NCBI GenBank assembly: GCA_002270565.1
Contig: NQMI01000129.1
Coordinates: forward strand, 1 to 64,000
Reading direction: 5' to 3'
Origin: Stenocarpella maydis
Taxonomy: Eukaryota > Ascomycota > Sordariomycetes > Diaporthales > Diaporthaceae
DNA length: 64,000 bases
The position numbers were made by a program, and so were the translations under genes. The notes under the pieces were generated by a model. The model was not told where the DNA came from and ran no database searches. It was given only the letters and a program-made list of their open reading frames with translations. Below, piece after piece: positions 24,923 to 35,435 of the stretch. Numbering within the stretch: position 1 is the first letter of the stretch; each line of letters opens with the position of its first letter.

Positions 24923-26109
24923 GGTGTTTAGGGTGTGGGTGCTGGTTTTGCGACAAGAGCAGCGGCCCCCCCATTTCATGTAATATTATTCGGCTGTTGC
25001 TCTGCAGACTTGGGGCTGACGATGATCGCCCGGCTTCTTGTGGAGCCATGGCTGTTAGTGCTCAGGTGAGATTGGAGATGGCGTGATTACAAAAGCAGAG
25101 GCTCCCTGCCTGTAATGCCTGACGCACTTGTCTGTTCGACAGCTGCCCCCCTTTCGGATTAGCAATGTCAGCCACGCCCTTCTAGCAGCCTCGTAGGTCC
25201 GGGGAAATAACTACTCGGCGAGCCTCAAGGCACTTTCACTGGTCAACTGCCAGACAGTGGTAAATGCCGTCTAGAGGGCGAGATGTTGCATTAGTTTGAT
25301 GATATTTACATGCGTACGATCTACCATGATGGGGTTCAAACCCTAAGCTATACATCGACATTATTTCTTTTCAACCATGCACATGGATTTCCGCAAGTAG
25401 TTATACTGGCACATGTACAAATCTTTCTGCATTATTTGCTAGGCGTTCTTGAGTTAATCCACCTGTACATAATGCTCTCCTCAAGATCAGATAAGCTACA
25501 TATGTAGGTCCCTATGCGTTGATCTCGTGGAGAGGCAAGCCAAGCTGCAGGTGATGTTTGGGAGAAGGTTGGCTAGGGTCTAGTGGTGTGCGGACTCACC
25601 CAGCAGAGCTTCCAACGGTTTGCCACCTGCTGACCACTGTTGCGGATTTTAGTACCGAAATCTGAATTAGGAAATGGCAGAACCACCCAAGCTAGAGTGA
25701 TTCCGGGACGCTATGCCTGTGTGGCCACCAACGGAGTAAACTATTCGAGTCGGCATACCGTTATCCGAAGTTAGCTTTGTATTCAGTCACTCAAGTACCC
25801 TTTGTCTGGAACAGAGTGCCATGATCACATCGATCTGTGCCGCTGTAGTTTCCGTGGGGTTTTTTTTTATTCAAGGCACCGTTGGAACACTGCACACTTC
25901 ACCCAGACGGGTCTTCAATAGGGCGCCCGGTCTTGGCCAACACACATGCCGCACTGCTAAGTATAAGACTCAAAGAACCCCAAGAGAAAGAAAGTTGCAG
26001 AGGCCAGTGTCTGTCCAGGGACAACTTCCTTCACACTTGATTTATGCAGACTGGTATTTGAGGGCTTTACACTACTCGGAAGTTACTGAGGTATCCATAT
26101 TCACTGGCC
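24923..26109. other. Divergent intergenic region
   Basis: This 1.2-kb spacer lies between the divergent cupin (minus) and UstYa-like (plus) genes and should hold both promoters. No ORF with gene-like features was seen. A T run sits near 25860. Confidence 0.5.
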
Positions 26110-27180
26110 ATGGCCTATGTGCCCATCAGGAATGACAGAGCAAGCCTCGAGTCGAAGATGGTCGATCTCGGGGACGCAAACGACTCTGATGTTGAAAGCG
26201 GCCGCACGGATAGTGACGAGACGACCCCGTTCGTCAGGCAGTGGCCTAAACTCAGAATTCCTCGTCCGTCGAGCATCCGATCCAACAGGGAGGCAACAGG
26301 GAACGGGGAGATTGTTCCTCTTGTCAGCAGTCTGATACCATGGGTGACCAACCTGGTCCTGGCCATCGCCCTTGTTTCGTTGACCTGGAAGAAGGACTCG
26401 GGCTCGACAGCGCCGGCGTCTCATCTGCCGCCAACAGATCTCATGTGGAGTAAGGCGCCCACCCGCGTGCTTGGCTGTCCGCCCATCATGATTGTCTGAC
26501 AGGGCTGACGCAGCGTGAATCGCCTAGCCATGGCCCAAGACCAGATCCAGTACCGCCTCGAGAAGACATACTCGTCGCAGGACTCGCCGCAGTCGGAGTA
26601 CCAGGGCTGGCCCAACGACGAGACCGACCGGCTCTGGGACGAGTACGAGAAGGGGGGCGCCCTGGGCATAGACAAGCAGACGGCGCAGAAGCTGCCGGGC
26701 CCGACGGAGCACGTCGCCGTGGCCGGCCGCGAGCACGAGTACGTCGCGGGGCTCGCCGTGTTCCACCAGCTGCACTGCCTCAGCGCGGTGCGCAAGGCCA
26801 TCTACCCGGGCCGCTACAACTCGTCGCTGCTCGCCGCCGACGGGGCCAGCGTCGACTTCTCCCGGTGGAACCACATCGACCACTGCATCGAGGAGATCCG
26901 CCGCGCCATCACGTGCCACTCGGACCTGGCGGGCCTGACGTACGACTGGGTCGAGGGCAGCCAGCTGGTCCTGCACCCGGAGACGCTGCACACCTGCCGC
27001 GACTTTGACCGGATCCGCGAGTGGGCGTACGCGCGCTCGGTGGCCCCGCCCATGCGCGCCCACGTCGAGGGCGGCGAGGTTGTGAGCTACCAGGGCAGGC
27101 CGTACGGGCCCGAGTGGGACAAGGTCAAGACCAAGAAGCCCGAGGGGTGGGGGTATACCAAGGACGACCTCTGGGGCTGA
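26110..27180 (+). CDS. UstYa-like (DUF3328) membrane protein
   Basis: Exons 26110-26449 and 26528-27180 flank a 78-bp intron (GTAAGG donor, CTGAC branch, CCTAG acceptor) and encode 330 residues. Layout: a cytosolic N-terminus of about 70 residues, one membrane helix at about 71-93, then a lumenal DUF3328 domain. The domain carries both HxxHC motifs of the family, HQLHC at 193-197 and HIDHC at 229-233, and a HTCRDFDRIREW segment near the end. UstYa proteins act in fungal peptide natural products (ustiloxin, phomopsin, cyclochlorotine), where they catalyse oxidative cyclisation or hydroxylation; other members act in other pathways. Both motifs are intact, so this copy is probably active. No peptide synthetase, RiPP repeat precursor, P450 or transporter was seen nearby, so its substrate is unknown. 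The intron choice is the only one that keeps the frame: nearer AG sites give stops. Confidence 0.9.
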
Positions 27181-28077
27181 GCCTCGAGTTTTGTGCCTCT
27201 TGATTACCCGTGAGGGAGGGGGGGGGTCCCTAGCAAGTCTAAGATCTGGCTGGTCTACGGTAGTATGGTGATCCAGCTGAGCACTTTTGGGGCCAACACC
27301 ACAGGTTGGACCACCCTGTCGGACGGATTGAACTTGGCTCATGGGATGGTGTATCCTTGGCACTGAATCATTATTCTCGTTTATTAGCTAGCTATGAGTG
27401 CCGGTCGGCGAAGGTGTCAGCCCGTGGATAGTACTTTTGACACGGCTGCCCACATCAGATCAATATCAACAGGGCAGTCTTACTTAAGTACACCAAGTGA
27501 CCAATATCTCTCGACAAAGCGTCTTCATTTAAGATGGGACAGGACACTATTCTCATCTGAATGACTCGTATTAAATGCACATGAGGAATAAGTGCCTGCC
27601 AACAGTGGACTGTAATTGAATGGGATGGCTGATGCTCAAGCGTGTGTGTCTCAAAGCCCAACCAGGCCGGCCAAGGATCACAGTGCACAGATCAACAAGA
27701 AGTCTCCCACCTCGGCCAACTATAACTTCTGTCAAGGGCGAGAAACAGGGAGCAGGCAGGAGATGCCACCAGATAATAAAATTGTGTCTTTGTCACCCCA
27801 GCCCGCCACGCCTGGGTCTACCGCCTATTCCTGGAAAATGGCGGGCCTCGAGCTCTTTGATACACCTGTGGCGGGCGGGCGTATATGAAGTAGCCAGGCT
27901 CGTCTTTGTGCCCGTACGTCCTTTTGCACCTCTCGCCACTCAGACGCGCTCCTCACCCCAACGACACAAAAATACCCCAGACCTCCCAGAGCCGCAAACC
28001 AAGGGGCTCTGCCCTTATTAAGCAAATAACGAAGAACTACACATTGACCCACGTAGCTACCGAGCACCAGAACAGCC
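27181..28077. other. Intergenic region, nothing recognised
   Basis: About 0.9 kb between two plus-strand genes. It probably contains the 3' UTR of the UstYa-like gene and the promoter of the next one. ORFs at 27620-28021 and 27825-28181 show no gene-like features. Confidence 0.5.
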
Positions 28078-28486
28078 ATGTCCTCCGCGGGCGCATCCGA
28101 GGAGGCCAAGGACAGGGCCCTCGAGGTGCTCGCGACCCACCTCACCGACGGCGAGCTCGTCGGCTTCAGCATGTACAACACGCGGCCGGGTGGGCCCTGC
28201 CGCGGGGCCGAGGACCGCGAGAGGTACGTGCTCCTCCACCAACGCGCACCATCACGCGCTGTACCAGCTGGGCCTGGCGATGATGGCGGGCGAGGTCGAG
28301 GGCGAGGGCGCGCTCGAGGTCTTTGCCGATGTGCTGGGGATGACTGAGGAGGCGCTGAGGCAGCTCAGGGAGGGTGGCGGCGGTGGTGGTGGTGGTGATG
28401 GCGAGGAGGCGACGGGGTCTACGATGTCGCCCGGCGATGCGCCGGAAGTCGGTGGTGGTGGGTCTTCTTCTTCTTCTTCCTCCTAA
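28078..28486 (+). pseudogene. Small hypothetical gene, reading frame broken once
   Basis: The start has a good context (cagccATGTCC) and the first 50 or so codons read as a soluble helical protein (ALEVLATHLTDGELVGFSMYN). After about 28235-28250 the plausible sequence continues in the next frame (HALYQLGLAMMAGEVEG, then ALEVFADVLGMTEEAL), followed by a poly-Gly stretch and a Ser run to the TAA at 28484-28486. I looked for an intron: a GTACGT donor is present at 28224, but every usable AG downstream has the wrong phase. A one-base indel is the simplest reading, either a recent mutation or a sequencing error. I recognise no family. If restored the product would be about 135 residues, with no signal peptide or membrane segment. 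Confidence 0.4.
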
Positions 28487-29132
28487 CCGCGGGGCGCGGC
28501 GGAGAGTACTGTGTGCTAGGTCGAATTGGTACAGCAGTACTAGTAGTGAGACAGACGTGGATAGGTGAGTCAGTTGGCTGTATCACGGAAAGTATATTAT
28601 TACACTAGTCACTATGCGACCCATACAACAACTGTCCTTCCCTCTCACTCCTGCGAGACCCCCCTATGTGGCCCATTTTTTTCCTTCTTCGATTGTCTAC
28701 CTTGCCATGTCTGATAGCAAAGTTGAAGTACCTGCGTAGTCTCTCAAACTGTTGTTTTTTATCTTGTCTTGCCCCCCTCCCCTTTCGTATCCCCGGGTGC
28801 CGGTCAGGCCGCTCAATGCTGTGGGTATTCTACTCTGGGGGATCTTCAAATGTTTGGATCGGGGACCCGCATCTCCAGGTGTCCCGACCGTCTCTCCTGA
28901 AGATCAGTGCCAAATGGAAACCCGCACCAGACCGCCAGCGACGCGCGGCGCTGTCACGATATGATGCTGTTGCTGATGGGCGCTCGTATTTTCCGAGTAT
29001 ATAAAGACCCTCTTGAATCTCATTTCTTAACCGGTCTCACTATCTCCTCCCCATCCTCGATCCTCATCTCAATACTCTCCTCCCAGAGTCAATTCCTGTT
29101 CATCACCAAAACGAAAACAAAAAACCGACAAA
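28487..29132 (+). promoter_or_regulatory. Promoter and 5' UTR of the secreted cysteine-rich gene
   Basis: A TATATAAAG TATA box at 28998-29006 lies 127 bp before the ATG. It is followed by C/T-rich sequence and then an A/C-rich leader that ends caaaATG. This layout is typical of strongly expressed genes in filamentous fungi. Confidence 0.65.
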
Positions 29133-29451
29133 ATGAAGTTCTCCGCTCTCGTGTCTACTGTCTTCGTCGCCGTCGCGGCGGCTGCTTGCAAGGACGGCTC
29201 GTACTCCTGGTACGTACATTCCTGGTTCTCGACTCTACAACAGAGACAGACCATCACGATCGGGCCTCTCCCGGGCCTCGGACACTTCCTTGTTGGGAAA
29301 AGACCACCAGTGGTTATCTAACAAAACGTCACATAGCATCGGGAACACCCCGGCCACCTGCTCCGGCGGCGTGCCCGTCCAGGGTGCTGCCTGTGGCCCC
29401 AGCCAGACCTGCACCATCGTCAACGGCGCTGCTGTCTGCATGCAGCAATAG
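29133..29451 (+). CDS. Small secreted cysteine-rich protein, 63 aa
   Basis: Exons 29133-29209 and 29337-29451 join across a 127-bp intron (GTACGT donor, CTAAC branch, ATAG acceptor) that creates a Cys codon at the junction. The product has 63 residues. Residues 1-18 are a clear signal peptide (MKFSALVSTVFVAVAAAA). The mature part is about 45 residues with six cysteines at 19, 26, 34, 45, 51 and 60, an even number that suits three disulfides. The rest is rich in Gly, Ser, Thr and small residues. Such peptides are common among fungal effectors, antimicrobial peptides and surface proteins; no named family is recognised. A TATA box and an A-rich leader suggest strong, regulated transcription. The next gene downstream is convergent. 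Function is not inferred beyond secretion. Confidence 0.85.
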
Positions 29452-30210
29452 AGTCTGTGAACTGCCGAGGAGAATAATTGGGTGGGGCCGCTTGATTCGA
29501 CCACCGCTTGGGACATGGGAGACCCTCTTGTGCCTGAACTGGCCTTTTAGCGAATTGAAGACCATCACGAGCCCAAGTCATTCTTCCAGACTACATTTCT
29601 TGCGTGCCCATGTCCAAAAGCGCCACGTAGTCTCCGTCCGTGGTGCGTATTCCAGGAATGGCACATGCGTACCGTTCTAATGCTTGCTCGGAGCAGTAAG
29701 AAGACGCGAGCTGCAAGAAAACGTGAACTGTATGCAATAGAGGTGTGATGAGCTTGATAGTGTCTCCTCGTGGACCACTATGATGGACCAGAGGCGTAAG
29801 CACTCCACAAAACCGTAGGCTATTGCCAACGGAATGATCTGACACTTGAAAGAAAGGCCTTTGCTGGATGGTCGGCTTACTAGTCGCCCCAACGATTGGC
29901 CAAAGTCACCTGCAACGAGTTGTTCCTCTTGGGCACGCACATACGTGGCAGGAGACCCGCCCAGCATCATCCTCGTGTCCGCCAACCGGTATTGTCAGGT
30001 GAGTGAGATCCGAGCGAGGCTGTGATCATCGTGTTGTCCAATACCGTCAAAGCTCCATATTTACCTGTAGAACAGACCAGTGTCCCGTAAACGACAATCC
30101 GGGCAATGCCATGTAAGAGGGGGGGGGGGAAAAGAAGAAAAGAAAAACACTAGAAAAAGCCCTGAGCCGTGGACTCGTAGGATAAATCAACAAACCAGAC
30201 CATTAGCACG
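29452..30210. other. Convergent intergenic region
   Basis: About 0.76 kb between convergent 3' ends. It holds the two 3' UTRs and a G run followed by an A-rich stretch near 30120. No gene is supported. Confidence 0.5.
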
Positions 30211-31869
30211 TTACCCCTCCATCTTGACATCCTCCACCCCTGACTCCTTGCCCAGGTTCTTCAGCACATAACTCCGCTTGAAATACTCGTTGGGATGGAC
30301 GATAGTCTCGAGCTGGTTTGCGCTCATGACGCCCTCGTCCTTGGCCCTCTTGATCTCGTTCTTGTTCAGGTACTCGAAGACGCTGGACGACAGGGTTAGC
30401 ACCTCACTACTCCTCACTAGACATTTGCGGGAACTGGATGCGTGACTTACCGGTTGCAAGCCATGTGGTACTTCTGCTTCTCCTTGTCCTCCTTGACACC
30501 ATTCAGAACTGCCCTGTCGCTCACGCCCATGGCCTGGACCAGGGCCGACAGGTTCTCCATGTTGAAGTGGCGGTACGGGCAGCCGTGGGCCTCGCCCGGG
30601 CCAGGCGGGTGCTCGGTGAGGATCTTCTGGCAGCTGTAGGGGCTGTATCCTCCGCCCCGCCTGTTGGAGTCGCCGCCGACGTCGCCGTACGCGTGCCGCA
30701 CGTTGTACCGGTAGTCCTTGTTGAACTGGTCGTCGGTGACCTTGTGGAAGGCCTGGCGCCAGAACACCAGGGCCTCCTCGAGGTTCAGCCCCAGGCCCTT
30801 GAGGAAGAGCGCGTACTGCAGGCGGCCGTAGTGCTTGAGGTGGGCGTCGCGGCGCAGCGAGCGGTGCAGGTGCGACATGCAGGCCGGGAAGTGCTGCGAC
30901 AGCTTGTCGATGTTGCGCGCCGAGATCTCGGCGCCGGCGGGGAGGTCGCCCGAGCTACTCTGGTACGAGGCGTCGGGCGTGATGAAGTTCTTGGAGAGGT
31001 GGTCGAGGATGGGCGTCAGGCGGTCGTCCTCATCGAGGCGCGGCAGGGCGCGTGCCGTGAGCTCGAGGGCCCGCTCCAGCCTGGATGTGAACTCGGTAAC
31101 GACCATGCTCGTCTGCTCCCTCGAGGGCACATAGGCCTTGCCGGCCTTCAGGAAGATCCTCCTGCCCTCCACCAGGTCCGGCACGCGCTCCCAGTCGACC
31201 TTGCACCATGTCTCGTCGGCTGGGGCGCCCTTGCGCCCGGAGCCGCTCGTCGCGGCCAGTTCGCCTTGCAGTTCCCGCTTCTCCTCGTCCGATACAATTT
31301 CCCAGTCCAATGTCAAACCCCTTACGAATTCATGTCGGTTCCTGGAGTCCTCCTGGTTCAGACGTAGTCGGAAAAGCGCTGTCTCGACGCGGGTGAATCG
31401 CCTGCGCAGGTCCTCGGTGGCGGCGAAGGCGAGGCGCAGGATAAAGTGGCTGTAGTGGTCCTTCTGACGCTGCAGCGCGAGCTGGGACGACTTTGAGCTG
31501 TTGAAGTCTAGCGGGAGGTATTTCTCGAGGAGGGGCTTCATGTGTGCGGCGGTCTCATCGGGGGATCTGTTGCGAAACGAGCATGCCTCGAGCTCGGCGA
31601 GGACTGCACGACGACGAGTGTGGGGTTTAGTCTGGGGGCGCACACGGGCGGCAGGAGCGGTGCGTGTGGGCAGATGACCTACCTCTGAGGCGGTCGATTG
31701 CCCATTGCTCGAATTGCTCGAGGGTGATGTCTGCCGTGGGGGGCGTCGCGTAGAAGTTGAGCCTGTGGGGATATTGCTGCTCCTTGTAACCGCTGTCGAC
31801 GAACTGTTGCTTGCGGTGGTCGACGTGGCGCCGTTTCGGGTCTATCCTGTTGAAGTCTTGCCTGAACAT
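30211..31869 (-). CDS. pri2: DNA primase large subunit
   Basis: Three exons (31683-31869, 30451-31603, 30211-30382) give 503 residues, close to human (509) and yeast (528) Pri2. The introns are 79 and 68 bp, and the second has a CTAAC branch site. The protein is the regulatory subunit of primase in the DNA polymerase alpha-primase complex and helps make and count the RNA primer in the nucleus. The four [4Fe-4S] cysteines are present at about 304, 387, 404 and 445; the spacings (83, 17, 41) match the family. The N-terminus has the typical sequence RIDPKRR, then YPHRLNFYATPPTADITLEQFEQWAIDRLR, quoted here in two short parts of one conserved block. ATG at 31869 is chosen because MFRQDFNR fits the family start and the frame upstream lacks a better ATG. 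The neighbour upstream is divergent. The gene appears intact. Confidence 0.95.
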
Positions 31870-32649
31870 GTTGACTGTCGCGTGGGACTGTCTTAAGCCG
31901 GTCAGTTCTGGTTTGATTCTCAAGGCTGGCTCTGGGTTGGAGTTGACCGCGGCAGCGCGGGTGGGAATCTTGAATCGGGAGACGCGCCTGGACGCGTCGC
32001 GGGCCCAAAGTTTCCATTAACTAGCCAAGGTGCGGGCCAGTCAATGAACCAATCGGGGATAAGTAAGCCAGGTAGGTAGCTGCTGCGCGGCAATTGCTAA
32101 TTTAGCCGGGGGGGGGGGCATCACTTCGTTTTTCCCAGACAGTGACTGGGTCGTACCATCCCACCAAGCAGCTAAGCAGCTGCACAGTACTCCGTAAGCA
32201 TCGATCGGGATTCTCAAGGTGGCGCAGACCCGCCCCCTGCCAAAATGACAGGCTCCAAACGTTGGCTGCCTGGCTCTGGCTGCTCATCGTTCGTTTGCGA
32301 TCGTCTGCCGGCCGTTATGCCCACACAGCCTCACTTGCTGGCTCGCCAGACTCTGCTTGACCACGCCTTCTGATTGGCGGTTATTCGCACGTTGGTCCTC
32401 GATGTCGGGAAGCAGCCAGCCTTGTCCCGTTCTCGTTATCGTCATCGTCGAGAGGATGGACCTCGGCAGCTGACTGATATTCGACCCCAAACCCAAACCA
32501 CACATTGCTCTAAACTTAGTTCTGACAAACATACACATCATGCCATCCCACTGGCTGCCTCGCCATGAGCTTTAGGTATGTTTTATTTTGTATACCGCTG
32601 GGCAATTATATATAATATATCTGGCCGCTGTTAAAGTCAACAGGACGCC
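31870..32649. promoter_or_regulatory. Bidirectional promoter region
   Basis: This 0.78-kb spacer separates divergent pri2 and Clr5-domain genes and should contain both promoters. A candidate upstream exon or leader with ATGAGCTTTAG followed by a GTATGT donor is at 32565-32575. A CAG acceptor at 32641-32643 could close a 5' UTR intron of 68 bp. Confidence 0.5.
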
Positions 32650-33868
32650 ATGGCCATGGACCACCATCGCAGCGAGCCTCCAAGCAGGTTTGCCGATGTT
32701 TCGACTAATGATATTAATGCTACCTTAAACGCATTCCTTTGATTCTTGCATGTATCCCTCATCATGTCGGTTCAATTCTCACGCAGGCGCTGGGCTGAAT
32801 CTGGTGACTGGGAATCCGTCCGCTCGCTCATCACCAAGATGTACAAGGTCGAGGGCAGGTCCCTGAAGGAGGTCATGAGGATAATGGAGACAGAACACCA
32901 GTTCCTGGCCACGTAAGTTGACACCATCTGCTCGGAATCTCTGGGAATCCAAGCCAACAACTGTCACATACAGGCCAAAGATGTACAAGAAGCGAATCAA
33001 GGACTGGGCCATTGATAAGAACATGAAGTCTGACAAGCTTTCAACATCGTCGCAGTCAAGTCAATGGCGGGTCGCGAAACAGAACGACCCACGGAGCAGC
33101 GTTGGAGGCACTGTGCTCGATGCTCAAAGGATAGTCAATTGCGTTGAATCCCATCCAGGCTTCGCCCGGCACTTCCAACACGGCACCCTGCCAGCTCCTG
33201 AAGAAGACGTGCAGATGGAGCACCGCGCTCACGAGTCCGCATTGCCTCCGCAACAGCACAACGCTAGCTATCACTGGGAAGGCGTGAGCCAGACCCACCA
33301 TGGCGGCTCTTATCTCCCCTTGCATGCAAAACGCGTGCCGCTCGGCGAGCGAGACCGAACGTCGGCCCTGCTGGATAGCGTCCGGGACAGGTTCCTGGAG
33401 GCGTCAGGCGCCATCACGCGGGGCGACACCGCCGGGCTCTTTGAGATTCTCGACCCAGCCTACGAGGCGATCAGCAACGTCGCCGAGACCGAATCGGCGC
33501 TGCTCCTCGCCATTGTTGCCGACGTCTTCGAGCTCCTGTACAGGCGGCCAAACCACCAGGACATGCTGGGGCAGCTGCTCCACTACGTGTTTGCCCTGGT
33601 TCCCGACGCCGCGCGCCGGGCCCAGTTACTCTCGCGCAGCAGCCAGGTGCTGGCGCTCCTCGGGCGACCGGGCTATGACTTGGCGATCGGTGTGCCGTTG
33701 GACACGGCGAGTGACATGGGTCCGAGACCAACTGCGTCACAACATGGCTGCGACTTCCATCCGCAGCCCTCTCCGGCTTGGCTAGCCTTGGCAACGGGTC
33801 CGGAGGGGACTGCAGGCATCCCTCCTGATACGATTTGCTCCGCATGCCACAGGTGGGTAAACTTTTAG
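32650..33868 (+). CDS. Clr5-domain protein
   Basis: My model joins 32650-32687, 32787-32912 and 32974-33868, giving 352 residues. The N-terminal 70 residues are a Clr5 domain: RRWAESGDWESVRSLITKMY, then LKEVMRIMETEHQFLAT, then KMYKKRIKDWAIDKNMK. The Clr5 domain is named after a fission yeast factor in silencing and is widespread in ascomycetes, usually in nuclear or uncharacterised proteins. The middle is low-complexity and polar; residues about 150-260 are helical; a CSAC pair is near the end. The start is ambiguous: the ATG at 32565 ends in the same phase and could splice straight to the Clr5 exon, giving MSFRRWAES. The first donor used here (GTTTGC) is weak, whereas GTATGT at 32576 is strong. 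The last codons run through a GTGGGT site, so a further 3' exon is possible. Confidence 0.75.
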
Positions 33869-35435
33869 GGGCTTAACTTGGTGAGAGTCTTATCTGCCTC
33901 TGTCTCTTTTCTTACCACAAGAGTTGGTTGCTGGATATCCAAACAAGTCTGCCGGGTGGCAGGCTATTTTCTCATCGATTCTATATCTCTCTGGGTGCGC
34001 ACAATACAAATACGTCTCTTCCCTGCTGCATTGTGTTTCCTTTTGCATGACCCTGCGTCTTGCCTTCTGTGCCTGCATGTACTGCCCCCGATACTTTTCA
34101 TATCTGCGAAATCTGCTTGCCTGCTTCCTCGCCGAAGGCGCTGTGTCAAGGGTAGCGTGGGCTTGTAATATCCCCTCACCCCCTTTGCACTTTCTTACGG
34201 CGAGATATCGATAAGCCGACCTGTGCTGGAAGAAGAATTGCTCCAGGTAGGAATTCCCAGCTGCATCGATCTGGGACTTGGCGGCACGACTGAGCATGGT
34301 CTGTTCCGGTGCCTCGAGCATTAGGCAGAATGTCTACGCGGGGATATCCAGGCCCATGGGCAGGTTCTTGTGCGGCACCTTTGTGAGCTACACCGTGTAT
34401 CGCTGACAGACGTACTCGTGCTGTGCCCCCTCCCTTTAGTTGATCAAGTGACTTGTATGCATGATGACGGTGGTAGTACCTGCATGTCTGTCTCTCCTCT
34501 TGGCTGCAGCCTGTCACGCCCGGCTTACTTATCCCACTATCACCGACAACAAATCCTTCTACCAGCCAGTCTGATTACGCGGTCGGGATAATCATCCTCA
34601 CCGAACAAAAAATGTTAGCCCGCACTGCCTGCCCTCTGCTACAACAACTGTTGATGGAGATTCACTGGTGGCATGGAATTGCATGCCTGGTGTAAACGAG
34701 CCTGTACGTTATACGACGGCGACAGCTTCTACGGGCTAATACGAAAGAGAGAAAAAACCTAAAAGCGCGGCGTTGCAACGAGGCTGCATGGTGAAGGTAC
34801 CTGAGGTGACGTAAGTCGGGGCCACGCAGATAATAGCTGTAGTGAGCGGGTTAGGAGTGGTGGTGCCAACTGCTGCAAGATGACAGGGTCCCGCCCCCGT
34901 GGAATAGGGAGAGGCGAGGTTACATCAATCTCGCTGCCCGTCTGAACTCTCCGCCAAAGCCAAAACTGGAGAAAGGCCTGGCCTATTTCTGGCCAATGTC
35001 GACACATGAAGTCAACTTTAATAAAACTCAGAGGGGTTGCTGTCCTCTTGACCACTTCTCCTTATTACTGGCACCTTGGACGGCTCTTGCACGCAGCTGC
35101 CAAGAGTAGGATGGTTCAAACACCTGGCTTATCCTCGTCTCTCTACTCTCGCGACACACAGCGTCATCATCATTCTTCTGCATAACCTACGGGGCGAGAG
35201 TTTATTGACTCGGGCTATTGTCAAGGTCTCTGGGTTTCGAAGCCCCCAAACACGCCTCTCCTTATTACTCCTTTTGCTGCTGCTGCTATAGCCCCCCTCT
35301 CCCACGTTCTGCGCATGACCGTGCCGGTTTCACGGCCCCGTTCAACAGCTCGAAGCTCTCTTGCGTGTCCCCCCGAGACCTGGCGACGATCAACCGCCTC
35401 GGCTGGTGCTACCTTGGCCGTGGCTCTGGCTGAAC
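33869..35435. other. Intergenic region, nothing recognised
   Basis: This 1.6-kb stretch lies between two plus-strand genes. It holds the 3' UTR of the Clr5 gene (and perhaps an extra 3' exon) and the promoter of the acyltransferase gene. The ORFs present have no gene-like features. Confidence 0.5.

Noticed and set aside
25331..25345. A ggttcaaaccc word like a tRNA B box
   Set aside because: No A box or cloverleaf could be placed around it. No tRNA gene is claimed anywhere in the window.
26524..27363. A 279-codon minus-strand ORF
   Set aside because: It is antisense to the UstYa-like exon 2 and is low-complexity, rich in Val, Arg and Leu.
28224..28267. A 44-bp intron in the small hypothetical gene
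   Set aside because: The donor GTACGT is good, but the joined reading frame hits a stop at once and the length is below the usual minimum.
24297..29451. A complete RiPP or other biosynthetic gene cluster
   Set aside because: Only a UstYa-like gene is recognised. No repeat-type precursor, P450, methyltransferase, synthase or transporter is seen, so a cluster is not claimed.
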